NCBI RefSeq assembly: GCF_036370855.1
Contig: NC_088117.1
Coordinates: 7,688,001-7,752,000 of the forward strand
DNA length: 64,000 nucleotides
Direction: 5' to 3'
Source: Dromaius novaehollandiae
Lineage: Eukaryota; Chordata; Aves; Casuariiformes; Dromaiidae
The notes beneath the pieces were generated by a model, which saw nothing but the letters and a program-made list of their open reading frames with translations, did not search any database and had not been told where the DNA came from. The translations under genes and the position numbers were made by a program. Of the stretch, positions 13,201 through 24,340 are shown piece by piece. The stretch's first letter is position 1, and every line of letters starts with the position of its first letter.

Positions 13201-16200
13201 GAACCTGTTTGGTTCTGACAGATCTCTGTTTGTTCCTTTCTTCCAGCTATCCTTCATGCACGGAGCAGCCTGGAGTAATGTCCAGGTACTGCAGTTTCCC
13301 TGCAGGTCACCAAGACAGGAATGAGCTCTCAGAGGTCTTACTCAGAATATTTCCTGTATGAGGTTGTTATTCCCCTTCATCTCTCACACAGGAGAGGGCA
13401 GTGATCCAAAAAATGAGTTCTAACCACCTTGGCCAGATTATTTGGCTGCTGTTTCTGAATCTGTTCTAGAATGCCCACTCCGCATTAGTTTTGTTTATTT
13501 ACTTATTTCTGCCAAATCCCTGCCTGAAATACCATTTCCAATAGTTTACTGATTTGGGGGGGTTTAGTGGAGAGTGTGGTGGCTTAGACCCCAGCCTGCG
13601 TATTGGTGTGTCTTTGAACCTCTTGGTCTGTGCTGTGGCAAATGAGGTTATTCTCTTGATATCCTTGAAGTGTGACAGAAGAGTCTACGTTGGAGGATGC
13701 AGCAGGCAGCAAGGAAGCAGGAGAGTCGAGCACACAAGTCCAAGCTGATGGTGAGTTGTTGGGCACCATGGCAATAATGTTTGTGTTTTTAGGGCACTTC
13801 TTTCTGAAACTGCACTTAACACTCAGCATCTGTAGGTCCCATGAGGCTCTTCAGAAATGTCCTCCTCCAACCATACAGGATGGAGGAAGGAGGAGAAAAT
13901 CTAGGACATGTATCCAAACTTAGTGCCCTAAAAGCTGTTGTTGTAGCCTGCCAAATGCAAGTGATGGGAAGAGTTTCCCTCTTTGATAAGGATTATTTGG
14001 AAAAAGGCTTATAGGCTGGGCTTATGGCCAAACAGCACTGTGAGCAACAATCCCTTCATTCACCTGCTGCTTTATTTTTTTTCTGTTGTTGTTTTGTTTT
14101 AAGGCAGCTAAAAGGATTCTCTGTTTCTAGGTGCAGACTGTGTGAAGGAGTGCACAGCTGAAGACCTCTCTAAAGAGAGGAAATTCTCTGAGGAACCAAA
14201 GGTCCCCGAGGTGGGTAGGCACCACTCCATGCAGACTGGTAGGAACAGAACGTACAACGTCCCCCTCCATTGCAGAGATCCCTGTTGACACTGCGAATCA
14301 GATAGCACCCACATCTGGAGCTGTCTCCTGCTGTAAGCTGTTGTCCATGGCGATAGGGCATAGTGTGTCTGCTATTAATGCACAGCTTGCTCTGACTTGC
14401 TGCTTTTGTACCTTTGTTAGCCTGTACCCTACCTGCCTCTGTCTGTTTGTTGAAACTGGTGTTGGCTGAGACTTAAGTACTCATCTGGAAAGACAGAAAG
14501 TTGAAGCAAAAGAGCCACTGAAAAATATATGTATTAAGGGCCGTTAGCTAAATACATCTTCTCTGTCACTGAAGAGCAAACATAAAAAAAATTCAGGTGA
14601 TGGTAAAGATGTAGCTGCTATGGGACTTGCCATCACAGCAGGCATGAACACACAGTGAGACTCCGTGCTTCTGAAAGGCATTTGGGAAGAATGAGACAGG
14701 TGAAGTCGATAACCTGAGAGCCTTTTATATCAAATACCTTTCCCATGCAATAGACATTACCCTGGGTCCTTAAATTGTGTAAATTATGAAAACAGACAAA
14801 GATTTAACCCTTTTTCTGAATCAGACTTGATAGTCTTCCATAATTGGATATATTTGTGGCTTAGTGATGTGTTCCTTCAAATCTGTCATCCTGCCCTTGT
14901 TTGATCAGTTCCATCTTCCATTGGGTGTGGAACTGAATTGCCTTTAGTTCCGCAATGGAGAAGCGTGAGCTGATAATGTCTCTTACCAAGATACTGTTGC
15001 TACAGTCTCCAGAGACAGGATAATACAGTGTCTGCAGAGGCTATAGCAACAACTGCCTGTACTAACAAGCCTGGTACTAATGACATGGGCATTGCTGATC
15101 TAGCAGTGCTAGGAGAAGGAGTGTATATGAGAGTCCTTTTGATCAGCCTCCTGTTCATTCAAGCATAAGTGCATTTTCTTAAGGGCTAGGGAGCATAGGT
15201 TGCATTTAAAAAGCAGGTATAATCTTTAGTTTTTCCTACAGAGGGACTGGACTCAGTCTTGACTTCTTCTTTTGGCAGGTGTTGAGTTCTGGAGGTTCAC
15301 TGAAAGTGACTATCCAGCAGAGCAGTGAGAGCAGAGCTATCAGTACAACAGCTCTGAAACCAGGGCACTGGACCTGCGAGGTGGGCACAGCTGAGCCTAG
15401 CCCTGAATCAGTCCTTAAATTCTACTGTTACATCTGCAAGACTGACTGCTGCAGTCAGCAGGTATAAATCAGCAGGTCTGATGGGGACGGGATGGACAAG
15501 GGAAGGAATTGGACGGCCAGCTGCCATGGGGAAGAGATGTAGCAGGAGACTTCTTAGCAAGGGCTCATGCTTAAGGAAGAAGGAGCGTAAAAAAAGCTGA
15601 CGAGCAGGCAAATAAAAACCTGTTCTAAGGAGCTGGCAAGCAACGTGCTAGAGAACCAGTGTGGGTGGATCCACAGGCAGCCATGCTCTTAAGCTTTATA
15701 CCATTTCATTGTTATACATCAGTCAAGAGAATGGAAAGCATAGCTCATACCTGTTATTTTCTGTATTTTGAATTCATCTAAATGACTCTCTCCTAACTTA
15801 CCTCTCAGAATTTCCAGTCCCACATGGCTGGCATTCAGCACCAGCAGCGACTTGGGGAGATTCAGCACATGAGCAATGTTTGTTTTGTCTCACTACTGCC
15901 CATGGTGAAGGAGCGGAAGATGCTGGCAGAGAAAGATGGGTAGGTGTCAGTGTTTTCCAAAATCTGAACGTGGACCTACCAAAATCTGAACGTGGACCTA
16001 CATAGGTTGCAAAATTCCTCACTGGACCAGTGTTACAGGTGGTAAAGTGCAAAATCCCTCTGGTTTCTTGGGCTTGAATCTCTTTCAGGCAGATTTCTTA
16101 CTGCTGAAGCACAGCAGTGTTGACTTTGACCTGCTGTGTAGTTTTTCATACAGTAGGTCAGCTTGGAGATTTGTTTTAACTGGTGCCTTACTGTCAACAT

Positions 16201-19200
16201 GAGTTACACCAACCCATATGAGGGGCAGGGAAGGGGAGAAGATAAATACCAGTCTGTGAAGATAGGTATGTTTGGGAGAATAATGCTGAGAACAGATTGC
16301 AGGCTGCAGTGTTCCTTGGAGAACGTAAAAAGGTGCGACTTAGATAAATCTTTTCTCACTTCAGAGAGACCCAGCAGCGATGGTGTAACACTTGTCAGAT
16401 ACACTTCACAGGGGATCTAATCAAACATCGCAGGACCCAAGAACACAAGGTAACAAACATAGCATGGATTTCTTCTTTGCCCTGACCTTTCATGGAGATT
16501 GAGTGGAAGTGTCTAGCATCTCCTGCTCGACAAGCAGCAAGGGAAAGATGACTAGAGAGGAGAGATACGCAGAAAGTTCTGCCTGTGATATCCTCACTGC
16601 CTGAGGGCACTGCCGTGTTACCCACTGCCTCTGAACACTGGCGTTGGTTAAACCTCCAGGTGTCGTACTAAATTACTATGGCCTGAAGCACCTCTGGGTT
16701 GTGGTTTTATTTTGTTTTTTCTGAATAAATATGGTCTGTCATCTCGTATGCACAGATACTTACCTAATCAATTATAATTGAATAGAGGAGTATTTGGTGT
16801 GCAGCCTGTAAATACTCAAACTAAAATTTGGGCAGGACACTGTAGTTACTGGCTCCTAGCGGACAACTGCGAGGACACCTTTTATAAACCACATTTGTTT
16901 TTCTCTGCACATACATTCTCCATTTCTTTGGCAGATATGAGCTAGGAATCCCTTTCTGCTGTAAAGACAACTCATTTTTGTGGTCTCCCTGTTTTAGGAA
17001 GGGCTGTGACTTTGTTTCAGTGAAGATTTATCTGCATTTCTCCCAAAGTGGTGCCTCTTGTGACTTACTGGATCTTCTCATCCCTCTTTCCTCAGTTGGC
17101 CAAACGCTCACTCCGTCCTTTTTGCACTGTCTGCAGCCGCCACTTCAAGACCCCTCGCAAGTTTGTGGAGCATATGAAGTCCCCTGAGCACAAACAGAAA
17201 GCCAAAGAGGTAATACGACCTGAGGAGAGAGCTGTGCAGCATTGGAGGCAGCTATGCTGCAGAGCATGTTAACTTTCAGCTTCCCTGACTATTGCACAGA
17301 TGATGAGAAAGGCATGCAGTTCTTCCAGCCCTGCTTTTCTTCTCATCTTTGTCTGGACTTCCATTATCAGAACTTAAAGAAAGGAAGAAAAAAAGGGCAA
17401 GGTTTGGATACGTCTAGAAGCAAGATAGCTTTGTCCCTCTCTTGCAGTTTCATCTAGTCATCAAATGCAGTTCGTTCAGTGTCTGGTGTCTTTCTTGGTC
17501 AGGTGGAGTGTGCAAAGTTGGTCTGATCTTTCTTTTCTGTACCTGACAGGTGAGGCTGGGAGAGAAGGAGCTGGGCAGCCCAGAGGATTCAGAGGAGTTG
17601 ATCACAGTGGATGCTGTTGGCTGTTTTGAAGATGATGAAGAGGAGGAGGAGGAGGAAGAGGGAGCTGGTGAGGAGGAAGACCTTGACGTAGTGCTGATAG
17701 AGAATGAGGATTCTGCTGCCAAGCAGGTATGCCATGACAAAGGAAAAAGTCTGATCTGAGAATCTGCTGTGGGCTCTTATGACTGAGTTGGTCCTGGCTG
17801 GCTTAGCTCAGGATTTCAAGTGTCCAGTCAACTCTGCATCCTGCAGCAGGAGGATGAGGACTCTGGGGTTCTTCCAGAGCACAGGACAGTGCAAAAGAGA
17901 ATCATACACTACTCGTGGGATGGAGGAGGGTTTTTCCATTATGCTGTGCAGTTTCTACTGGTGTTTTCAAACATTACCTTGCTGCTGAAGAGCACCTTGT
18001 TTTTTCGAGAGGATGGATTTCTGACAGAGATGTTGTCATAGTCTCTTGGAGTAGCCCAGCAGCAGCTTAGTCCCATAGCATACATATGTGTGGAGGTTTA
18101 TCTTGACAAGTATAGTTTTTCCAGTAGAGAGCAGTTATCAAGAGGAGGTACATGGCTAAGGTGCTTCATGGTTGGAGTGCTGGGGGCATTTTTAACCCTT
18201 GTAATGGAGTGGTCTCCTGACATTGAATTTTTTTTATTTGGCCCTAACCAGATGCTGTGCAACTCCTTCTCTGGTACATGAATCCTCTGTTTTGCTCCCA
18301 GGCTTACCAGTAAAAAAAACCTGAAGGCTCAGGAAGGGAATCGGTATAGGTGCACTAGGCACTAACGTTCTTTTGCTTTCCAGACTGGGCTGAAAGAAGT
18401 GACTCTGGAGGATTATGAAGGAAGTGAGAAGTACTGTCCAGACACAGCCTATGGTAAGCAAGCACAGTTAAGCACTAAGGCCCACAGAGCCTTCTCTGGT
18501 CATGGACCAAAGCTATGAGAGAGAATGGTATCTACCTACTGCTGTAATGAGTTCCTGAGCCGTACTGCTCCAGCATCTGCATCAGACTGATGCAGGTCGC
18601 TGCTGCCTGGAGAAGGGGCCAAACATTGCTCTCTTACTCAGTGATAAACATAAGGATATGATTGATGTTTGTCAGCTACCTTTTGCCTTTTAGGAAGAAA
18701 GAGTGAGAGCCAGTTATTTTAGCAAGGTAGGGAACAGAACAAGTAGGGCAGGAGAAGTACTGAAGAAAGTAGGTAGCAAATAAAGGATGCTCGGGAAAGA
18801 GGATGGAGCCTGAGAGCATGTTGATCAGAACATTTTCCAGCAGAAATGCAGCATGTATAGAGATACTGAGCAGTACTGACAGTATCGAGCTCTCTGCCAG
18901 AGCCCAAACTGTGCATGTTTGCTCTGCTTCAGAACCCCCACGCTCTACCTAGTGGCTGTTCAGACACGTTTCTGGACTGGTGGGCAGTGTTGCCTCCAGA
19001 TGGCTGTCTCCAGGCCCCACCATGTAAGCAGCTCTGACTTCAAATCTCTAATGGCCACTCATGTTGTGAGGGGGGCAGCTCTGCAGAGGCTGTTTGGTGC
19101 CCAAGGAGAGCTCTGTTTACACCAGTTTTCCACATCGCTGTAACCTTCCACTACCATGTGGCAGATGGAATAATGATTCATGCTGTGAATGTTCTCTGCG

Positions 19201-22200
19201 TGTTCCTCTTGCGCGCCTGCTGTCTTCTGCTTGGTTTGATCCCATTACATTAGATCACATGTTCTCTGTAGTTTTCCATTGTATTCTTTTTTCTTTTTCT
19301 TTTCTTTTTTTCTGTTTCTTTTTTTTCTTAATGCTCTATGTAGTTCCTTTGCTCTGGTAGCCAGATTTCTCTCTGGATATCAACCACACAGCCATTCCGT
19401 GATAAGATGAGATATTCAGCAAGTCATCTTGCAAACCGCTGATTAACAGAAGCACAACTTTCCATTTTTATTCCCCCCACCTTTAATTTCCCTTTTAACA
19501 TGCTTTCATTATTTTGAGTTCCATTCAATGTGATCTGTGATTTCCCTTCCCCTCCCGTTTCGCAGGCCTGGATTTTCTGGTCCCCGTCGCAGGTTACCTC
19601 TGCAGGCTGTGTCACAAATTCTACCATAGCGACTCTGCTGCCCGGCTCGCACACTGCAAGTCCCTGATGCATTTTGAGAACTTTCAGGTTAGACCCTTTG
19701 GCGATTGCATGGCCTGGCATTTGTTACCCCTGTGCGTGTCTCTTCAGTGACTCCTCCCCGTTAGCTGTCTTGTCTTCAGTTCATTTCCATCATCCTTGAT
19801 GTCCATCATGCCACAGCTTTCCCTGATGTGCTCTGTGCTTGTCTCCATCACCCCTGTAGATTGAAAAACAGTACAATCCTGCTTCCTGGCTACTGCTACT
19901 GTCATCTTGTTGCCCATTTCTAGCTGGAAATCTTTCTCAGAGTGTCTGCTCTGTTTGCTGAACCTGTGGAGTCTCTCATTCAAGTCTAGGCATCTTTTCT
20001 GTTAGATAGATTACAGGTGGGTCAAAATGGGGAAAGAGCTAGACAGAAAGAGGCTGTTCAAGAAAGCTGGTCCAGACACATCTTTTTCATGTGATGCTAC
20101 AGTGACTGCAGGAACAGCTCCTTTAACCAGAATTGCAGGTGTGATTCATCCATTAAGGGGCCAGGTAATATCAGATATACATCTTAAAAATCTGAAAATT
20201 AGCATTACAGCACTTTTCAGATGATGGAAACTACAAGCAAAGTGCTGGTGAGAGTCCATTTGGGCCCCAAGGTTCAGCCTGCAGTAGGAAATCAGTCAGT
20301 CTGCTACCTTTCCTAGAAACTCCTTAGCACAAAGCTTGGCCAACTGATGCTGTTCCTTTGCTTTACTGGCTCCACCTGAAGAAGCAGTAATGCCCCTATC
20401 GCTGCCTTGCTGATTTCCTATCTAGGAACTTTCCCTACTGGGCTAGCCTGGAATCTGCCTCTATCATTCTGTCCTTGTTGACTTGCAGTGGGTGAGGGCT
20501 GCATTAGTGCCTCGTGGTGGGTACGCAGAACTTGTACTGTCTCTGCTCTCTCCCTTTGGTGACCACTGCCTGGGCCCTGCCTGTGTAGGAGAGTGGTATT
20601 CCCTGACCATGGTAAGGAGGGAGGTTCCCACTGTCACCTTGTCTTCCGCCTGCACCCAAAACCTGCCCCAGCAAAAGCTGTTGTGCTTCCCTGCCACAGA
20701 TACATTCAGTCTTTGTTATATCATAGTGTTTTTCTGCTAGTCTTCAGGCAGGTTAACTGTTCCCAATCTGCTGTTGCTTCCTACAGCAAAGGCTGGGGTA
20801 GGGAGTGCTGCAGAAACCAGCACTTAAAGCTGTGGATTTGGAATGGCAAGTAGCTGGAGAAGACTACAGCTGTTCCTTCGGGGTTGCTTATCCTCTCCCA
20901 CTCCTGCTAGTCACTTCTGGAACGAAACTTTCCTGCCCTATTTTAGATCAGCTTGGCGTGAAACTGCAGCAGCAATGCGTATGCCTCCCTTCTGGCCCAT
21001 TTAGAGCTGAAATCAGGCACCCTTCAAATGGATGTTGTAGTGACCTGGAAGGACAAGAGTCCAACCCTAAATATCTCCAGACAGATAACTATTAATCTTG
21101 GCTGCCTGGAGGCCTTGGGGTTGTCATAGTCTGAGTTAAATCCCTTCCAGCTTCTGAGGTTAAAAGACATTTTTTTCATTAGATTAGCTCAGCAGAGGGT
21201 TTTGAAACAGAGAATTGCCTGCTGGTGAGGCATCACTCTGAAAACAAACCAGCATGCTTGCGCCTAGCCAAGGCTGGGTTCAGAGTTATGACTCAACTGG
21301 TCTAGCTCCAGTGTGTAATGGTATCCAGCCTCTTACTCTACCCTAAGCACTAGGGAACAGAAACTGTGTGTTATTTTCCTCCCCCTTCTGAAACCAACCT
21401 ATAGCAGTTCTGGGAAAACTTTTAAAAGTGAAACTGATTGAATGTTGCAAACAAATAGTAGCCATGGCCCTGACCATACTTTTATTACACATCCTACTTC
21501 TGGGTAGTTAGAAGTGAGGAATATAATACCCTGCCCATGAAAAGCAGCCTATTACTTGAGGACAGGGAAAGAAAAGCCTGCAGTGATAAACTGAATTAAC
21601 ATGTAAAGCTGGCTGTCTGAAGCACCTTAATTCCACATTGCAGACTGCAGTAACACTGCTTGGACTGTGGTGAAAACCAGTACACTCAAAATAGTTTCCT
21701 TAATTTGTTGGGTCTAATGCTAGTGCCAATTCAAGGGACCTCCCAGAAAGCCGAAAGTGAGTTGATGGTGAAGGGAACTGCTGTGGAAGAGAAAAAGCCT
21801 TGTTTCATTCCCTTAGTTCAAAATCTGTCTGGGACTTGAACACCAGCTTCTTCCTGCATGTCAGATACTATACAGAGCTAGTGCTTTTCTGAAATCCAGT
21901 CCAGAGCGAGTGGCCATGTTTATCTCTTTACAGACCTCTGCTGGTTCACCATGGTAGCTAGTGTAAAGGAGTCATTTTATTGATAATATGCTTAACTGCA
22001 TTCTACAGAAAATCTCAGTACTTTGTAGCAAGAAGATATTCTTGATATCTTAGTATTCCCGTCAACAGCTTCACTGAAGGGCGCTCTGATCCTGGTGCAT
22101 AGGGCAGTGTGACTTGCACAGATTATATCAGCAGAATGAAAAATCTTAAGCTTTCGACTTAAATCTTGCTGTGGTGGTTAAACATTAAATCACTCCTCTC

Positions 22201-23230
22201 TAGCTAAGGACATCCCATAGCCTCATGTGTCCAGGGTACGTGTCCACAGCTGAATCCTGGCAGTAACTGGAGCAAGAGCTCTCATTTTTACTGTTGCATC
22301 TACAAAGTCCCTGATTGAGATGAACAGTTGTCAAAACATGATTTTGTCTCAGGAGCCACATGTCATGCACTTGCTCAGCATTACATAGTGCAAGAGGGAG
22401 TTAAATTTTTAATATCATCACTTTTCCTCACAGGAGTTAACCCTTCTCTGCTTGAAAGGCTCAGCAGCCAGGCCAGGAGAGCTGCCGAGACAGTATGCAC
22501 CCGTGCAGATCCTAGCTGTCACTCACTGCTCTTTGTACAGGTTTTCCTGGACCAGCTGCTACTTGCTGCAGTGACAGTAACTGGGCTGGGCTCATCTCTC
22601 ACAGTGGTTTATTTATGTTTGCAGAGATACAAGGCAGCAAGGCATCGTGCCACAGCTGCCTACTCCGAGGCTCCTTTGCATTCCCAGGGCTCCAGCTCCC
22701 AATTGCTGGGTGATCAAAAACAGCCTCCTACTACAGCTGTCAATACCAGCAAGAAGATGAATGCTGATCATGGGATAGGCAATGAAGGTACAGAGCTGTC
22801 GGCAGTACAAGCAGCAGCTTCACGGTCTCCAGAGGGTAAGGATGAGCTGGCCAGCTCTGTAGCAGAGGACAAAAGCCTAGCCAGTGAGACTGACGACACG
22901 TGTGGAGTCATGGTCGTAGAAGAAGGAAATCTACAGGAGGAGAACAAGTCCACTACCGCTAGCGCCGATTGCTTGCTCCTTGAAGAGAGCAGCACCGTGG
23001 GGGAGTTGTTGGGACACACTGGGTGTAAGGAGGAAGAAGGCAATGGAGCCAGGCAAAGCGAAGGCACAGACGACTGCCAGGAGCCAGGGAGCGGAGGGGA
23101 TTTAGACCGGAATGAGGCAGCAAACACAGGCCAGGAGGAAGTGGCTGAGCCTTCCTCCCTCGCCAAAGGTGAGGCAGCCAGTCTTACCTCTGCTGGGTGC
23201 AGGCGCTCTACTAGGCGCAAACCCAGATAG
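3547..23230 (+). CDS. CIZ1: CIZ1, CDKN1A-interacting zinc finger protein 1
   Basis: Nuclear-matrix protein that binds p21/CDKN1A and cyclins, promotes initiation of DNA replication and, in mammals, anchors Xist RNA. Exons read: 3547-3647, 5783-5898, 8305-8471, 9670-9805, 10758-10818, 13247-13285, 13671-13750, 14131-14210, 15279-15461, 15809-15939, 16365-16449, 17096-17209, 17550-17726, 18384-18453, 19566-19687, 22625-23230. Together they make 2268 nt, a 755-aa protein in one frame. Landmarks: Q-rich N-terminus (residues 1-30), the conserved LQQFFPQATRHSLLGPPPVG block, KRLK, then GGSLKVTI. Four zinc fingers follow: C-x2-C-x12-H-x5-H near 310-332, one with shorter spacing near 371-391, C-x2-C-x12-H-x5-H near 403-425, and a fourth near 525. 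An acidic stretch (432-490) lies between fingers 3 and 4, and the tail ends RRSTRRKPR. Human CIZ1 is about 898 aa; the long VQPQ-type middle is missing here. The 39-nt exon 6 and exon 7 acceptor are the least certain calls. Confidence 0.95.
3648..5782 (+). other. CIZ1 intron 1
   Basis: The first 600 bp continue the CpG island. The rest is unremarkable AT-rich intron with short T-runs near 5031-5058 and the two-copy 17-bp repeat listed separately. Long GC-rich open frames in the first part are compositional and have no homology that I recognise. Confidence 0.6.
4544..4577 (+). repeat. Two-copy 17-bp tandem repeat
   Basis: Two adjacent 17-bp units share the core TCTAAGAACAGTT and differ at two positions. 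They lie in CIZ1 intron 1 just beyond the CpG island. This is a short local duplication with no evident function. Confidence 0.85.
10005..10038 (+). repeat. 12-bp tandem repeat, about 2.7 copies
   Basis: The unit AACCAGCTCCAT occurs twice in tandem, followed by a partial third copy. It sits in a CIZ1 intron directly after a T16 run (9985-10000). Confidence 0.85.
15957..16000 (+). repeat. Perfect 22-bp tandem duplication
   Basis: Two identical 22-bp copies, each containing AATCTGAACGTGGACC, start 17 bp after the exon 10 donor of CIZ1. The perfect identity suggests a recent slippage or short duplication event that may be polymorphic. Confidence 0.95.
19688..22624 (+). other. CIZ1 intron 15, the longest of the gene
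   Basis: This intron of about 2.9 kb separates the fourth zinc finger from the large last coding exon. No repeat element or RNA gene was recognised. The frame of the last exon happens to stay open for 99 codons upstream, back to 22328. That stretch is not similar to CIZ1 and looks like chance. Confidence 0.6.
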
Positions 23231-23330
23231 AATGGCCTTAAAGGGAGAGCCCTTTACACATGATATTTGCTGGAAATGTTTATTTTCGGAGTCTTTTAAT
23301 AGAGCGAAAACCTTCAACTTTACTGCTGTT

Positions 23331-23336
23331 TTTATT
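23331..23336 (-). promoter_or_regulatory. Minus-strand poly(A) signal overlapping the CIZ1 3' end
   Basis: TTTATT on the plus strand reads AATAAA on the minus strand, five bases from the CIZ1 signal. It could terminate either the candidate minus-strand exon beginning at 23661 or a long-3'UTR form of BBLN. Cleavage would fall near 23315, so transcripts from the two strands would overlap tail to tail by about 50 nt. Confidence 0.5.
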
Positions 23337-23341
23337 TTAAG

Positions 23342-23347
23342 AATAAA
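23342..23347 (+). promoter_or_regulatory. CIZ1: CIZ1 poly(A) signal
   Basis: AATAAA lies 112 nt after the CIZ1 stop codon. It would give a very short 3' UTR with cleavage near 23360. It is the only canonical hexamer between the CIZ1 stop and 23770. Confidence 0.75.
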
Positions 23348-23391
23348 ATAAGCCTGGCTTTAGCGTGTCTAATACAGGATGGTGTTGATTA

Positions 23392-23661
23392 TTACTTGTA
23401 CAGTTGGGATACAGTAGTTCCGTGGAAAGACTGAGGCTTGGGTTGTTGAACCTGAAAGAAGGTGGTGATCTGATTTTCATAGATACAAGGTTCAGGAATT
23501 GGATGGATGTAGTCTGATTTTTCCCTAAGAATCCTCTGTAGTTCCTCTCTGCTTCCTTTCGGAGCAGAAGGGTAGTTCACCTTTTGTAGATTGTATGTCC
23601 AGTTTTGCTCCTCAGACCAGTTCTCTTTCAAGGATGCACACTCCTGGACCAGGACTGCGTC
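23392..23661 (-). CDS. Candidate terminal exon of an unidentified minus-strand gene
   Basis: I do not recognise this gene. An open frame of 89 codons ends in TAA. It is preceded by a possible acceptor (GCTCAG, exon from 23661) or by a better one at 23693 with pyrimidines upstream, and followed 56 nt later by AATAAA. The translation is of ordinary, non-repetitive composition, with WSEEQNWTYNL, SDYIHPIPEP and FQVQQPKP. It has no in-frame ATG, so upstream exons would be required and none was found. The tryptophan-spaced, proline-rich style loosely recalls small ciliary microtubule inner proteins such as C2orf50, but this is an impression, not a homology call. The main alternative is chance coding potential inside a long BBLN 3' UTR. 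Confidence 0.35.
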   Translation of the reverse strand, partial: DAVLVQECASLKENWSEEQNWTYNLQKVNYPSAPKGSREELQRILREKSDYIHPIPEPCIYENQITTFFQVQQPKPQSFHGTTVSQLYK

Positions 23662-23767
23662 CTGAGCTAGGCAAGGATGTGTATCTTGGTCATCTGTTAA
23701 CAGTACAAGACTTAAGACAGTCTGTTTTCATATCGGAGACTTTAGGAACAAATTTTGTTTCAAACTT

Positions 23768-23773
23768 TTTAAT
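23768..23773 (-). promoter_or_regulatory. BBLN: Possible BBLN poly(A) signal
   Basis: ATTAAA on the minus strand lies about 570 nt beyond the BBLN stop codon, with U-rich sequence downstream. It would give a 3' UTR of about 590 nt. The plus-strand sequence 23775-24340 holds no gene that I can support and is best read as antisense to this UTR. Confidence 0.4.
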
Positions 23774-24340
23774 AAAACAGACTTTTTTATAAATAACTTC
23801 CTTAACTTCCCCAAACTGTACAAAAGTAGAACAATGTAATAAGACTCACTTCACCATGTTGGCCCCAGGCCATCCTGACAAGTTCACAATGTTTCAGACC
23901 ACAAAGCTCATGCATACTCCTGTCAAAATGTACAGGGAGGACACTGTTCACGGCCCATGGCAGGCAGGCCCCATCTCCTTTCTCTATACAGCTGTCGTGG
24001 TGGTGGGAGCTAACCAGTCTGCTATGCCTCTAACGCCTGAGATCTTAACGGCAGCTTAAGGAGGTAGGCAACTGCCAATTATGACAGTCAAAAACATCAC
24101 ACTGGTGGCTTCTCTCATCTGCTTGGAAGCGGACAGAAAAGCCTGGTCTAAGACATCTGCCAATATTTCTTACATCACAACTAATGTGAATATTGCAGAA
24201 CATAGAGGTGAATGGCAGGACACAACCACAGGAAGGGACAATAACGGGCAGGAGGTACTCTTCTATTCAAGTTTTACGTTAAACCGGCAACCAGGAAATG
24301 TCCCCTTAGTGATACTAACTGCCAGTGTGTGGCCAGTCAG

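Noticed and set aside
22328-22624. 99 codons of open frame upstream of the last CIZ1 exon
   Set aside because: They are continuous with the exon only by chance. The exon 15 to 22625 junction matches human CIZ1 exactly (KYKAAK versus RYKAAR). The good-looking acceptor at 22434-22435 is out of phase with exon 15.
22768-23220. 150-codon minus-strand open frame
   Set aside because: It is the antisense shadow of the Glu/Ser-rich last CIZ1 exon.
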